Assembly (NCBI GenBank): GCA_030039095.1
Contig: JASHQP010000492.1
Span: forward strand, 1-14,003
Direction of reading: 5' to 3'
DNA length: 14,003 nt
Source: Streptosporangiaceae bacterium
Lineage (GTDB): Bacteria; Actinomycetota; Actinomycetes; Streptosporangiales; Streptosporangiaceae
The notes under the pieces are model-generated. The model did no database searches and had not been told where the DNA came from. It saw only the letters and a list, made by a program, of their open reading frames with translations. Positions 1 to 7,222 of this stretch are shown piece after piece. Within the stretch, counting starts at the first letter, position 1. Every line of letters begins with the position of its first letter. The position numbers and the translations under genes were made by a program.

Positions 1-311
1 TGGCCCGCCGGGCCGGGCTGGGACTGGCCCGGGCTGGAAGCACCGCTCACCACGGCAGCGGCGAGATCTTCCTGGCGCTGGCCACCGGGCTGCGGGCGCC
101 GCGCGGCGCCCCGCCGCCGGGGACCCCGGTCACGGGCCGCGACCTCGACGACTACTTCGCCGCCGTGGCCGAGGCCACCGAGGAAGCGGTGATCAACAGC
201 CTGCTGCAGTCGGTGACCGTCACCGGCCGGGACGGGAACACCTCCCACCAGATTCCCGTCGACGAGCTGCGCAGCCTAGTTGCCGGGCACCCGGCGAGGA
301 GCAGAGCATGA
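1..311 (+). CDS. P1 family peptidase (DmpA/L-aminopeptidase-D-esterase type), C-terminal part
   Basis: Partial gene entering from the left edge; the last 102 codons are visible in the frame starting at base 3, ending in TGA at 309-311. The segment GLARAGSTAHHGSGEIF, followed by the acidic stretch GRDLDDYFAAVAEATEEAV and then TVTGRDGNT, matches the end of the beta subunit of DmpA-type (MEROPS P1/S58) N-terminal nucleophile peptidases. Members of the family self-cleave at a Gly-Ser bond and remove N-terminal residues from small peptides, amides or esters. The cleavage site and nucleophile serine lie outside the window, so activity cannot be judged. Its TGA overlaps the ATG of the next peptidase gene (ATGA), so the two are probably co-translated. 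The family call is firm; the substrate is unknown. Confidence 0.85.
   Translation, partial: ARRAGLGLARAGSTAHHGSGEIFLALATGLRAPRGAPPPGTPVTGRDLDDYFAAVAEATEEAVINSLLQSVTVTGRDGNTSHQIPVDELRSLVAGHPARSRA
297..301 (+). promoter_or_regulatory. Ribosome binding site of oligopeptidase B
   Basis: AGGAG lies six bases before the ATG at 308, inside the last codons of the upstream peptidase gene. It supports 308 as the start and suggests translational coupling through the ATGA overlap. Confidence 0.75.
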
Positions 312-2419
312 CCGATCAACCACGGGAATCGGCACCGCCGGCCGCGCCGGTGGCGGCGGACGCGGAGCCGGGCTCGCCAGCCGCGGGCGACCCTTACGGG
401 TGGATGCGCGACCCGGGCATGCCCGCCATGCGTGACTACCTCGCCGCGGAGCGCGCGTACTACGAGCTGCAGATGGCTCCGGCGCGTGAGCTGGAGGGCC
501 GTCTGCTTGCCGAGATGACCGCGCGCGTGGCATCGGCCGAGGACTCGGTGAGCTGGCGCCGCGGCGGCCTGGAGTACTTCACCCGGGTGGCCGAGGGACA
601 GGAACTCGAGCAGTTCTGCCGGGTGGCCAGGCCCGGCGATCCGGCCCAGGTGCTGCTCGACGCAAACCTGCTGCTCGGCGATCCGGCCTGCGCCGGCGGC
701 TACGTAGATATCGGGGCTCGCGAGGTCAGCCCGGACGGCCGGCTGCTGGCGTTCTCCGTCGACTTCACCGGCGACGAGCTGTTCCAGCTTCGCTTCCGTG
801 ACCTGGCCACGGGCGCCGACCTGCCCGACCGCATCGACCGTACCTACTACGGGCTGGCCTGGGCCGCGGACTCCCGGTCGGTCTTCTACGTGCTCACCGA
901 CCAGCAGTACCGCCCGCACGAGGTGTGGCGGCACGAACTCGGGACCGATCCGGGCCACGACGTCCGGGTGTTCCGCGAGGACGACGAGCGGTTCGCGCTC
1001 ATCGTCCGGGCCACCCGCAGCGGCGGCTACGTGCTGATCGAGACCGAGTCCCGGGACACCACGGAGACCCTGGTCATCCCGGCAGCCGCCCCGCACACCC
1101 CGCCGGCCGTGCTGGAACCACGCAGGCGCGGGGTTGAGTACCGCGCCGACCACGCGAACGGGCCCGAAGGCCCGGGTGGCGGTGAGTTCTACATCGTCAC
1201 CAACGACGACGCCGAGGAGTTCCGGCTGGTACGCGCGCCGGCGCGGGCGCCGGGCCGGGCCAACTGGACCGAGGTGATCGCGGGATCGCCGGACACCCGC
1301 CTGGCGTCGTGCCATGTGTTCGGGCCGTACCTGGTGGTGGAGCAGCGGCACGCGGCGGCGCCGCAACTGCGCGTCGTGCACCGCCCGTCGGGCGAGCAGC
1401 GGCTCATCGAGGCCGCCGGCCCGGAGCACTCGCTCGCGCTCGGGACCAACGAGGACTACGCGGCCAGCGCGGTCACCGTGCGGACCGAGTCGCTGATCGA
1501 CCCGCCGTCGTGGCACGACGTGGACCTCTCCAGTGGGCGCTGGGAGCTGCGCAAGCGCAAGAACGTGCCGGGATACGACCCAGCCGGGTACGTGACGCAG
1601 CGGGTGAGCGCGGCAGCGGCCGACGGCACGGTCATCCCGGTGACGGTTGCCTGCCGCCGCGGGCTGCCCCGGGACGGGTCCGCGGCGTGCCTGCTGGACG
1701 GGTACGGCGCCTACGAGGACTGCTACTGGCCGGAGTTCAGCGTGGCCACGCCCAGCCTGCTGGACCGGGGCGCGGTGTACGCGGTGGCGCACATCCGCGG
1801 TGGCGGCGAGGGCGGCCGCCGCTGGTGGCTGGAGGGCCGGCTGGACCGCAAGCGCAACACGTTCACGGACTTCATCGCGGCCGCCGACATGCTGGCCGCG
1901 CAGGGGTGGGCGGCGCCGGACCGGATCGTGTCGCGGGGGCGGTCGGCCGGCGGCCTGCTGCAGGGCGCCGTGTTCTCCATGGCGCCGGAGCGCTGGCGGG
2001 CCGTGGTCGCCGAGGTCCCGTTCGTAGACTGCGTGACCACGATGTCGGACCCGACGATCCCGCTCACGATCAACGAATGGGACGAATGGGGCGACCCGGC
2101 GAGCGACCCCGTGATCCGGGCCTACATGCGCTCCTACAGCCCGTACGACAACGTGCCGCCGCTCCCCTGGCCCGACCTGCTGGTCACCGGGAACGTGCAC
2201 GACACGCGCGTGCTCATCCGCGAGCCCGCCAAGTGGGTAGCCAAGCTCCGCGCCGCCGCCGCGGCCAGCGCGGGCGGCGCGGCCAGCAGGCTGCTGTTCC
2301 GCGCCGAGCTGGGCACAGAGGCGCACATGGGCCCGACCGGCCGCTACGACAAACTCCGCTACCAGGCGGAGGTCCTAGCGTTCATCATCACCGCCGCCCT
2401 ACCCGCGACGCCGGCCTAA
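308..2419 (+). CDS. ptrB: Oligopeptidase B (protease II), S9A prolyl oligopeptidase family
   Basis: A 703-residue serine peptidase of the S9A family, the usual length for oligopeptidase B. Members cleave short peptides after Arg or Lys and are normally cytosolic; no signal peptide is visible. The N-terminal marker DPYGWMRDPG (about residues 29-38) leads into the beta-propeller domain, which is followed by the alpha/beta-hydrolase domain. The catalytic triad reads as Ser546 in GRSAGGLLQG, Asp632 in NVHDTRV and His673 in EAHMGPTGRYD. The acidic cluster in INEWDEWGDP (Glu590, Asp592, Glu593) sits where family members bind the basic P1 side chain, which favours oligopeptidase B over prolyl oligopeptidase. 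The start is set by AGGAG six bases upstream and the ATGA overlap with the preceding peptidase gene. The gene ends before a strong hairpin. Confidence 0.93.
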   Translation: MTDQPRESAPPAAPVAADAEPGSPAAGDPYGWMRDPGMPAMRDYLAAERAYYELQMAPARELEGRLLAEMTARVASAEDSVSWRRGGLEYFTRVAEGQELEQFCRVARPGDPAQVLLDANLLLGDPACAGGYVDIGAREVSPDGRLLAFSVDFTGDELFQLRFRDLATGADLPDRIDRTYYGLAWAADSRSVFYVLTDQQYRPHEVWRHELGTDPGHDVRVFREDDERFALIVRATRSGGYVLIETESRDTTETLVIPAAAPHTPPAVLEPRRRGVEYRADHANGPEGPGGGEFYIVTNDDAEEFRLVRAPARAPGRANWTEVIAGSPDTRLASCHVFGPYLVVEQRHAAAPQLRVVHRPSGEQRLIEAAGPEHSLALGTNEDYAASAVTVRTESLIDPPSWHDVDLSSGRWELRKRKNVPGYDPAGYVTQRVSAAAADGTVIPVTVACRRGLPRDGSAACLLDGYGAYEDCYWPEFSVATPSLLDRGAVYAVAHIRGGGEGGRRWWLEGRLDRKRNTFTDFIAAADMLAAQGWAAPDRIVSRGRSAGGLLQGAVFSMAPERWRAVVAEVPFVDCVTTMSDPTIPLTINEWDEWGDPASDPVIRAYMRSYSPYDNVPPLPWPDLLVTGNVHDTRVLIREPAKWVAKLRAAAAASAGGAASRLLFRAELGTEAHMGPTGRYDKLRYQAEVLAFIITAALPATPA

Positions 2420-2437
2420 CTCTCCATGATCGGGTTT

Positions 2438-2480
2438 GCGGGGAATCGCGTCAGCTCCATCAGCTGACGCGATTCCCCGC
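2438..2480. terminator. Bidirectional hairpin terminator between ptrB and the permease gene
   Basis: A perfect 19-bp inverted repeat (2438-2456 with 2462-2480, left arm GCGGGGAATCGCGTCAGCT) surrounds the five-base loop CCATC. It lies between the stop of ptrB (2419) and the stop of the opposing permease gene (2498), so it can end transcription from both sides. Neither strand has a run of T after the stem, as is common for actinobacterial terminators. Confidence 0.88.
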
Positions 2481-2497
2481 ACTGAGAGGTTTCCCCG

Positions 2498-4381
2498 TTA
2501 TGCTGCCTCGGCGCTGAGGACTTCGGCGATCGGCTGGCGGGCGCCTAGGCGTGCGGGCACGATCGTGAGCGCGGCCATCGCGACGAGCACGCCGATAGCG
2601 GCGGCAGCGAGCCAGGTCACTGGCGGCAAGGTCCCGTGCTTGACGGCGAGCTTGAAGAGCACGATGCCCAGAGGGATGCCGAGAATGGCCCCCGGGAGCG
2701 CGCAGAGCACCTGGGCGGCGACGAGCCCGGAGCTGATCTGCCGGGGCCGGGCGCCGAGTGCCTGCATCAGCGCGGCGGCGTGACGCGCGTCGAGCACGGT
2801 CGCCCAGGTGGTGAACAGCGTGTTCAGCACCGCGAGCGTGACCAGCATGATCGTGACGATCGTGAGCATCTGCTCGTCCCGGTTGACCACGGGGTTGGAC
2901 AGCCCGCCCCCGGTTAGAGCGATGGCTCCGGCCAGCTTGTTGTCCGCGTAGGCGTGGAACGCGATCACCGTCACGATGCCGGTCGTGGTGACGGCGACGT
3001 TCGCCGCGGACAGAAACGAGCGGCGGGGGCGGCGCGCGACCAGCCGGAGCCCGAACAGCCCAGGGATCGGCAGCCTGCTCGAGATGCGCACGAGGGCGCC
3101 CCGGCGCTTCGGCGGGCGGCCGGCGTCGTTCAGTGCGGCAACGGTGCTGCCGCACGAGGCACGGACGGCGGGAACGAGCGTCGCCGCGAGTGCTACCACG
3201 ATCGCCAGCCCGATGACCTGCACCACGTTGGCCAGTGAGAGCGTTGGCGCACCCGCGGTGCCGATGAGAGCCGCGCCTGGCTTGGTGATCAGCGGCGCCG
3301 CGAGCCAGCCGGCCGCGAGGCCGACCAGGGCGGCGAACAGCGCGAGCATCAGGTTCTCGGCCAGGAAGGTCGCGGCGACCACGCTTGGCGTGCCGCCGAC
3401 GGCCTTCAGCAGGCCGACCCGGCGGGCATACTCCGACAGCCGGCGTCCGACGAGCACGGCCACGCTTGCGATCGCAAGCAGCGCGAGGAGGAACGCGCCC
3501 GGCTGGAGCACCCCCTGCCCGTCCTGGATCAGCTTTCCGTCTTCCGACTCGAGCCCCTGCCAGGTCGAGAACAGCGGGGCGGAGGGGTTGCTGGTGTGAA
3601 CGAAGCGGTCATAGGCGAACGCCGAGGCAGCGCCGGGGTCCGTGAGCTTCAGGTTGACGGCGTAGGTCGTGAGCGGGTTGGCCGGTGACGTCAGCGCGAT
3701 CGCGTCCGCCCCGGTCGTCCAGATCTGGCCGACCTCGTCTGAGCTGGCCAGATACGTGCCGTTCCCGAGTGACAGAAACGGGATCTTGAACCACTGCGGG
3801 CACGCGTTCGAGAACTTCGACGCCGCCGCGGTGGGCCCGACCAGCGTGCCGTTGCACAGGTTCGGGTACGGCGACTGCGCCGCGGTCACCGCGACGCCCG
3901 CGACCGTGAACGACTTGCCGTTCAGGCTGACCCGGTCGCCGACCGAGACGCCGAGCGCGTCGGCGAACGTGCGCTCGATCACCACGCCGCCCGGGCGCAC
4001 CCAGCTCCCTGCCGTGAGCAGCGGCTGGTCGACCGCGGACGGCGCCTCGCCGCGGCCCTCCGCGAACACGTCGGCCTGGCGCCCGTCGAAGTGGATCGTG
4101 GCGGAGGCGACCGGGAACGGGCCGCTGTGGCTCGCGACCCCGGACGCACGGCTGAGGTTGACCGCCTGGGCGGCGGACGTGGTGTACACGACGACGTCGG
4201 GGCCCCTTGTCGCGGCGCGGGTCGTCAGGTACGGCGACCGGCTGGTCACACCGCTCAGGGCAATTCCCATCGTGAGCGTCGCCGTCGCCGCCGCGACCGC
4301 GACGACGAGCAGGACTGCCTGGGCGGCGTGGTGGCGAACGTCGCGCGCCGCGAGCCGGAAGACCAGCAGTGCGATGCCCAT
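2498..4381 (-). CDS. FtsX-like ABC transporter permease
   Basis: A 627-residue membrane protein with the layout of a double FtsX permease. There is one helix at about 19-42, a large extracytoplasmic domain (about 43-290, MacB periplasmic-core-like), then helices at about 295-312, 335-365 and 383-405. A second half follows with helices near 457-476, 504-527, 551-578 and 589-608. The FtsX signature appears twice: RRVGLLKAVGGTPSVVAATF (321-340), and RHAAALMQALGARPRQISSG (533-552). The outer domain carries two cysteines (176 and 194) that could form a disulphide. The ATG start lies three bases after the stop of the ATPase gene, whose product should power it. Such permeases do not pump through a channel; they transmit ATPase motion to substrates in or outside the membrane (lipids, antibiotics, peptides). 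The substrate here is unknown. Confidence 0.92.
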   Translation of the reverse strand: MGIALLVFRLAARDVRHHAAQAVLLVVAVAAATATLTMGIALSGVTSRSPYLTTRAATRGPDVVVYTTSAAQAVNLSRASGVASHSGPFPVASATIHFDGRQADVFAEGRGEAPSAVDQPLLTAGSWVRPGGVVIERTFADALGVSVGDRVSLNGKSFTVAGVAVTAAQSPYPNLCNGTLVGPTAAASKFSNACPQWFKIPFLSLGNGTYLASSDEVGQIWTTGADAIALTSPANPLTTYAVNLKLTDPGAASAFAYDRFVHTSNPSAPLFSTWQGLESEDGKLIQDGQGVLQPGAFLLALLAIASVAVLVGRRLSEYARRVGLLKAVGGTPSVVAATFLAENLMLALFAALVGLAAGWLAAPLITKPGAALIGTAGAPTLSLANVVQVIGLAIVVALAATLVPAVRASCGSTVAALNDAGRPPKRRGALVRISSRLPIPGLFGLRLVARRPRRSFLSAANVAVTTTGIVTVIAFHAYADNKLAGAIALTGGGLSNPVVNRDEQMLTIVTIMLVTLAVLNTLFTTWATVLDARHAAALMQALGARPRQISSGLVAAQVLCALPGAILGIPLGIVLFKLAVKHGTLPPVTWLAAAAIGVLVAMAALTIVPARLGARQPIAEVLSAEAA

Positions 4382-4384
4382 CGC

Positions 4385-5134
4385 TTACCCACCCATCCCG
4401 GCGAAGTCGGCGAGGCCACGCTTCGTTCCGCCAGTCAGGCGGACCTCGTCGACAAAGGCGCCGTCGCGCATCGAGATCATCCGGTTCGACGTTGCCGCGA
4501 TCCGCGCATCGTGGGTCACGACGATGAGCGTGAGCCCGGCGGTGTGCAGGCCCTCGAAGAGCCGGAGCACCTCCAGGGTCGCCGCGCTGTCGAGGTTGCC
4601 GGTCGGCTCGTCGGCCAGCACGATCTGCGGGTCGTTGGCGAGCGCCCGGGCGATCGCGACACGCTGGCGCTGCCCGCCGGAGAGCGCCGACGGGAGATGG
4701 CCGGCACGGTCGGAGAGCCCGACCTGGTCGAGCAGCTGGCGGGCCCGCCTCCGCGCCTCCCGGGGCGAGCGCCCGCCAAGGAGCGCCGGCAGCTCGACGT
4801 TCTCCTGGGCGGTCAGCTCGTCCATCAGGTGGAAGGCCTGGAAGACGAAGCCCACGTCGTGGCGCCGGAACTGGGCGAGACCGCGTTCGGAGAGCTTGTC
4901 GATCTGCCGGCCCTCCAGCCAGATTTCACCGGCGCTCGGCCGGTCGAGACCGCCGAGGAGATGCAGCAGGGTGGACTTCCCGCAGCCACTTGGTCCCATG
5001 ATGGCCAGCGCCTCACCCTGGGCGACGTCGAGGTCGACCTCATCGACCGCGCGCACAAGGCCCGAACCGCTGCCGTACTCCTTGCGCAACCCTCGGGCAC
5101 GCACGATGGGCGCTACCGGGCGGTCCTCGTTCAA
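4385..5134 (-). CDS. ABC transporter ATP-binding protein (LolD/MacB type)
   Basis: A 249-residue nucleotide-binding subunit with every motif intact: Walker A GPSGCGKST (47-55), Q-loop Gln99 in GFVFQAF, signature LSGGQ (151-155), Walker B IVLADE ending in catalytic Glu176, D-loop after TGNLD, and His208 in VVTHD. The layout and the phrase FHLMDELTAQENVELP are typical of the LolD/MacB/SalX group that pairs with FtsX-type permeases, and such a permease lies just downstream. The start is a TTG at 5134-5132 whose TTGA overlaps the PadR stop. GGAG six bases upstream (5144-5141) supports it, and no ATG lies near the N-terminus. Three genes with overlaps or tiny gaps form one operon. The substrate is not deducible. 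Confidence 0.93.
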   Translation of the reverse strand: MNEDRPVAPIVRARGLRKEYGSGSGLVRAVDEVDLDVAQGEALAIMGPSGCGKSTLLHLLGGLDRPSAGEIWLEGRQIDKLSERGLAQFRRHDVGFVFQAFHLMDELTAQENVELPALLGGRSPREARRRARQLLDQVGLSDRAGHLPSALSGGQRQRVAIARALANDPQIVLADEPTGNLDSAATLEVLRLFEGLHTAGLTLIVVTHDARIAATSNRMISMRDGAFVDEVRLTGGTKRGLADFAGMGG

Positions 5135-5649
5135 CGCTTTCTCCGATCCATCCAGGCGCGTTCACACGCTTCCAGCCAGCGCAGGTCGGCCTGCAGGCGC
5201 AGCACGATGCCTTCGAGCAGCAGCCCGGCCTGTGAGCCATCGGGTTCGGCCATCGCCGCCCGCTCCACGTCCCAGAGGCGCCGGAGCAGTTCCCGGCGCT
5301 GGGCGTCGACGATGCCGATCGGATCCGCGAGCCCGGCCTGGGCCGCGGCGACGAGCTTCAGGTGGAACTCGGCGAGGTCGGGCCGTGGCCAGGTGACCTC
5401 GGAGAGCCATTCGGCGACCCGGTCCTGGCCGGTCGCGGTGAGCCCGTAGACCTTGCGGCCTGCATCCGGAGCCTCCGTCCCCTGCCGGGCGATGAACCCG
5501 GCCTTCTCCAGCCGGGACAGGGTGACGTAGATCTGCCCGTCGTTGACGTCCTCACCGAGCGGGCCGAGCGCGTCGTTCAGCCGGGCACGCAGCCGGGAGC
5601 CCGACGACGGCTCCTTGGCCAGCATCGCCAGCACGACTTCCTGCTGCAC
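5131..5649 (-). CDS. PadR family transcriptional regulator
   Basis: A 172-residue protein with an N-terminal winged helix (about 1-75). The PadR hallmark is visible as GQIYVTLSRLEKAGFI, followed by the wing segment GRKVYGLTATG. A C-terminal helical region (about 95-172, PadR C-terminal/Vir type), ending in basic residues, should dimerise. The start is GTG at 5649-5647, with GGAGG six bases upstream (5660-5656). PadR proteins are usually repressors released by small molecules, and many lie beside the transporter they control. Here the gene leads an operon with the ABC ATPase and permease (TTGA overlap), and a double palindrome overlaps its promoter. Autorepression of the whole operon, relieved by a transporter-related ligand, is inferred. 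Confidence 0.92.
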   Translation of the reverse strand: MQQEVVLAMLAKEPSSGSRLRARLNDALGPLGEDVNDGQIYVTLSRLEKAGFIARQGTEAPDAGRKVYGLTATGQDRVAEWLSEVTWPRPDLAEFHLKLVAAAQAGLADPIGIVDAQRRELLRRLWDVERAAMAEPDGSQAGLLLEGIVLRLQADLRWLEACERAWMDRRKR

Positions 5650-5655
5650 CGAGCG

Positions 5656-5660
5656 CCTCC
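5656..5660 (-). promoter_or_regulatory. Ribosome binding site of the PadR gene
   Basis: On the minus strand GGAGG is followed after six bases (CGCTCG) by the GTG start codon at 5649. This decides the non-ATG start. Confidence 0.75.
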
Positions 5661-5663
5661 GTT

Positions 5664-5695
5664 CCTAACGGTTAGGTTCGAATATAACCGTTAGG
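5664..5695. promoter_or_regulatory. Double-palindrome operator and promoter of the PadR-ABC operon
   Basis: A perfect 11-bp inverted repeat, CCTAACGGTTA (5664-5674) and TAACCGTTAGG (5685-5695), has a 10-bp spacer. Each arm is itself an odd palindrome (TAAC-G-GTTA and TAAC-C-GTTA), with centres 19 bp apart, about two helical turns, so two dimers could bind the same face. A minus-strand -10-like TATATT (5686-5681) lies in the spacer, so bound repressor would cover the promoter. The site is 15-46 bp upstream of the PadR start codon. Assignment to PadR rests on position. Confidence 0.8.
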
Positions 5696-5784
5696 GAAGC
5701 ACACTTCAAGTCACCCGGAGCGGGCCGGCCCGGCCGGGGGTCGCCTCCCCCACATCAGAACGGGACGTTTGCCGCTAAAAGACG

Positions 5785-5790
5785 TACTAT
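5785..5790 (+). promoter_or_regulatory. Putative -10 element for a leaderless transcript
   Basis: TACTAT fits the actinobacterial -10 pattern TANNNT and ends eight bases before the ATG at 5798. Transcription would start at or next to the A of the start codon. There is no Shine-Dalgarno sequence before the gene and no clear -35 element. Confidence 0.5.
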
Positions 5791-5797
5791 CTTGAGT

Positions 5798-6247
5798 ATG
5801 GCCGAGTGGTGGTCGATCGAGGTGCTGCACGGTGAGCTGTCGGCTTTCGGGTGGCAGGAGCAGCACGACTCGGCGCTGATCGAGGCCGCGCTCACCAACG
5901 GCGCCCTCGACGGCGCCTGGCACGCGGGCAGCTGGGGCGTGATCTTCGAGGTCCTCTTCGAGACATCCGAGCAGTGGGAAGCGTTCCGCAGCCTGCCGGT
6001 CGTGCGGGCGGCCCTGGACGGCGTGCCCGACCCGGTCAACGGCCTGCTGGTCTACCGCGGCCGGGGCGGCGGATCGGACGCGCGCAACCCGCGGCGGCCG
6101 AAACCCGCGCCGGCCGCGAGTGCGGTGTCGCTGCCCGAGCCGCACGACGAGCCAGAATTTGACCTGACCGGTGCCTCGCCGCCAGATCTGGTGGCTGCCG
6201 GCCGGGCTGGCCGCGCCGGCGATCAGCCTTCGTGGTCGGCCGGCTGA
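5798..6247 (+). CDS. Conserved small protein of unknown function
   Basis: A 149-residue protein of no family I can name with confidence; similar short proteins beginning with MAEWW appear to exist in other actinomycetes (from memory, unchecked). Residues 1 to about 88 look like a compact domain rich in Trp and acidic residues (WWSIEVLHGE, WHAGSWGVIFEVLF, EQWEAFRSLPVVRAAL, DPVNGLLVYRG). A basic patch RNPRRPKP and a long Pro/Ala/Gly-rich, probably disordered tail follow. There is no signal peptide or membrane segment. An in-frame TTG at 5792 exists, but the ATG at 5798 is preferred because a -10-like TACTAT at 5785-5790 would start the mRNA there and no ribosome binding site precedes either codon. 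The last 25 bases overlap the opposing DUF1622 gene. Confidence 0.75.
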   Translation: MAEWWSIEVLHGELSAFGWQEQHDSALIEAALTNGALDGAWHAGSWGVIFEVLFETSEQWEAFRSLPVVRAALDGVPDPVNGLLVYRGRGGGSDARNPRRPKPAPAASAVSLPEPHDEPEFDLTGASPPDLVAAGRAGRAGDQPSWSAG

Positions 6248-6660
6248 TCAGGCTGACCGGAGCGTTCGGGTTTCGGCACGCCTGCCGATGCCTGGCGCAG
6301 GGCATCGGCCCCGGTCGCCAGGCCGCGGCGCCAGGGCGGCGTCCCGCTGATCTCGATCTCGAGTGAGAAACTCAGGAACGTCCTGATCAGGACGATGAGC
6401 CCAAGCGTCAGCACGTTGTCCACCGTGGGCGCGACAGCGATCGTCCTGACCAGATCGGCCGCGACCAGGATCTCCAGACCGAGCAGCAAGGTGCCGCCGA
6501 GCGCCCGCCGCAGGACTGCGTAGGCCTGCCCCGCCTGGCCGGACCGGCGCCAGGTCAGCCCGGCCAGCACGAAGGACCACAACGTCCCCGCGGCAAGGAC
6601 GAGGACACCGAGCCCCTCGAACGCCTGCGCAACGTGCTCCATGACCTCCGTGAAGGTCAC
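6223..6660 (-). CDS. DUF1622 family membrane protein
   Basis: A 145-residue protein with three predicted transmembrane helices (about 14-36, 53-75 and 80-98). The DUF1622 core, LGLEILVAADLVRTIAVAPT then NVLTLGLIVLIRTFLSFSLEIEI, is clear. Function is unknown. The basic, proline-rich C-terminal tail (about 110-145) should be cytoplasmic and overlaps the end of the opposing gene by 25 bp. The start is GTG at 6660-6658, with AGGAG six bases upstream. The nearer ATG at 6642 has GGAGG only two bases away and is less likely. It lies 25 bp downstream of the DUF1269 gene on the same strand, so co-transcription is likely. Confidence 0.85.
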   Translation of the reverse strand: MTFTEVMEHVAQAFEGLGVLVLAAGTLWSFVLAGLTWRRSGQAGQAYAVLRRALGGTLLLGLEILVAADLVRTIAVAPTVDNVLTLGLIVLIRTFLSFSLEIEISGTPPWRRGLATGADALRQASAGVPKPERSGQPDQPADHEG

Positions 6661-6685
6661 GGAACGCTCCTGGCCGTGCGGCCGG

Positions 6686-7195
6686 TCAGCTCATCTGACC
6701 CGCGGATTCGCGGACGGCCCTGTCGATGTCTTTCGGGTCTACGTCCAGTTGCCTGGCGGCGTGCTTCTCGGCCTTCAGAGCGGCCTTGTCCAGGGCCTGC
6801 TCGACCTTGCTCTCCCCGACGACCACGAGGGCGGCCTGCCCGTCATCGAGGACCTCCCCGAGTTCCTTGACGTCGGCACGGGACATGCCGCGCCACAGGT
6901 GGCCGCTGATCCCGCCGACGGCCGCGCCCACGATCGCGGTGCCGATGATCGAGGGCGGGAACAGGACGCCGATCGCTGCCCCGGCGGCCGCGCCGCCCCA
7001 GGCGCCGTGCCGTGTGGCCATCTCGTCCTTGTTGACGTGCACCTTGCCGTATTCGTCCTTGGTCACGACGGCGGCGTCGTACGTCCCGACGGCCCCGGCG
7101 GAGTGCAGGTCTTTGACCACGCGGTAGTCCTCGCGGGCTCGAGCCTCACCTGGGTACGTACCGACGTAGATGAAAACCGATTCCGGCTTTGCCAT
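6686..7195 (-). CDS. DUF1269 domain-containing protein
   Basis: A 169-residue protein of the DUF1269 family. The N-terminal part (VFIYVGTYPGEARAREDYRV) is followed by the family feature of a glycine/alanine-rich hydrophobic hairpin (about 64-99, with GGAAAGAAIGVLFPPSIIG and GAAVGGISGHLWRG). After it come an alpha/beta segment ending in AALVVVGESK and a charged C-terminal helix. The glycine-zipper-like part suggests membrane association. Function is unknown, though relatives are often linked to stress or membrane maintenance. The ATG at 7195-7193 has GGGGGAG about seven bases upstream. It lies 27 bp after the EamA gene and 25 bp before the DUF1622 gene, all on the minus strand. Confidence 0.87.
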   Translation of the reverse strand: MAKPESVFIYVGTYPGEARAREDYRVVKDLHSAGAVGTYDAAVVTKDEYGKVHVNKDEMATRHGAWGGAAAGAAIGVLFPPSIIGTAIVGAAVGGISGHLWRGMSRADVKELGEVLDDGQAALVVVGESKVEQALDKAALKAEKHAARQLDVDPKDIDRAVRESAGQMS

Positions 7196-7222
7196 GGCCT
7201 GTCTCCCCCGATCGGGCAGCTG

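Noticed and set aside
152..2326. 724-codon minus-strand open frame opposite ptrB
   Set aside because: Its translation is a low-complexity Arg/Gly/Val/Ala sequence with no motif, caused by GC-rich codon bias opposite a clear oligopeptidase B with a full catalytic triad.
3669..5449. Long plus-strand open frames opposite the ABC transporter genes
   Set aside because: Arg/Ser/Pro-rich translations without domains, antisense to genes with intact Walker and FtsX motifs.
5722..5751. GGGCCGGCCC palindrome and a nearby GGGGG/CCCCC pair
   Set aside because: Short and expected by chance in such GC-rich DNA; not at a gene end that needs a terminator.
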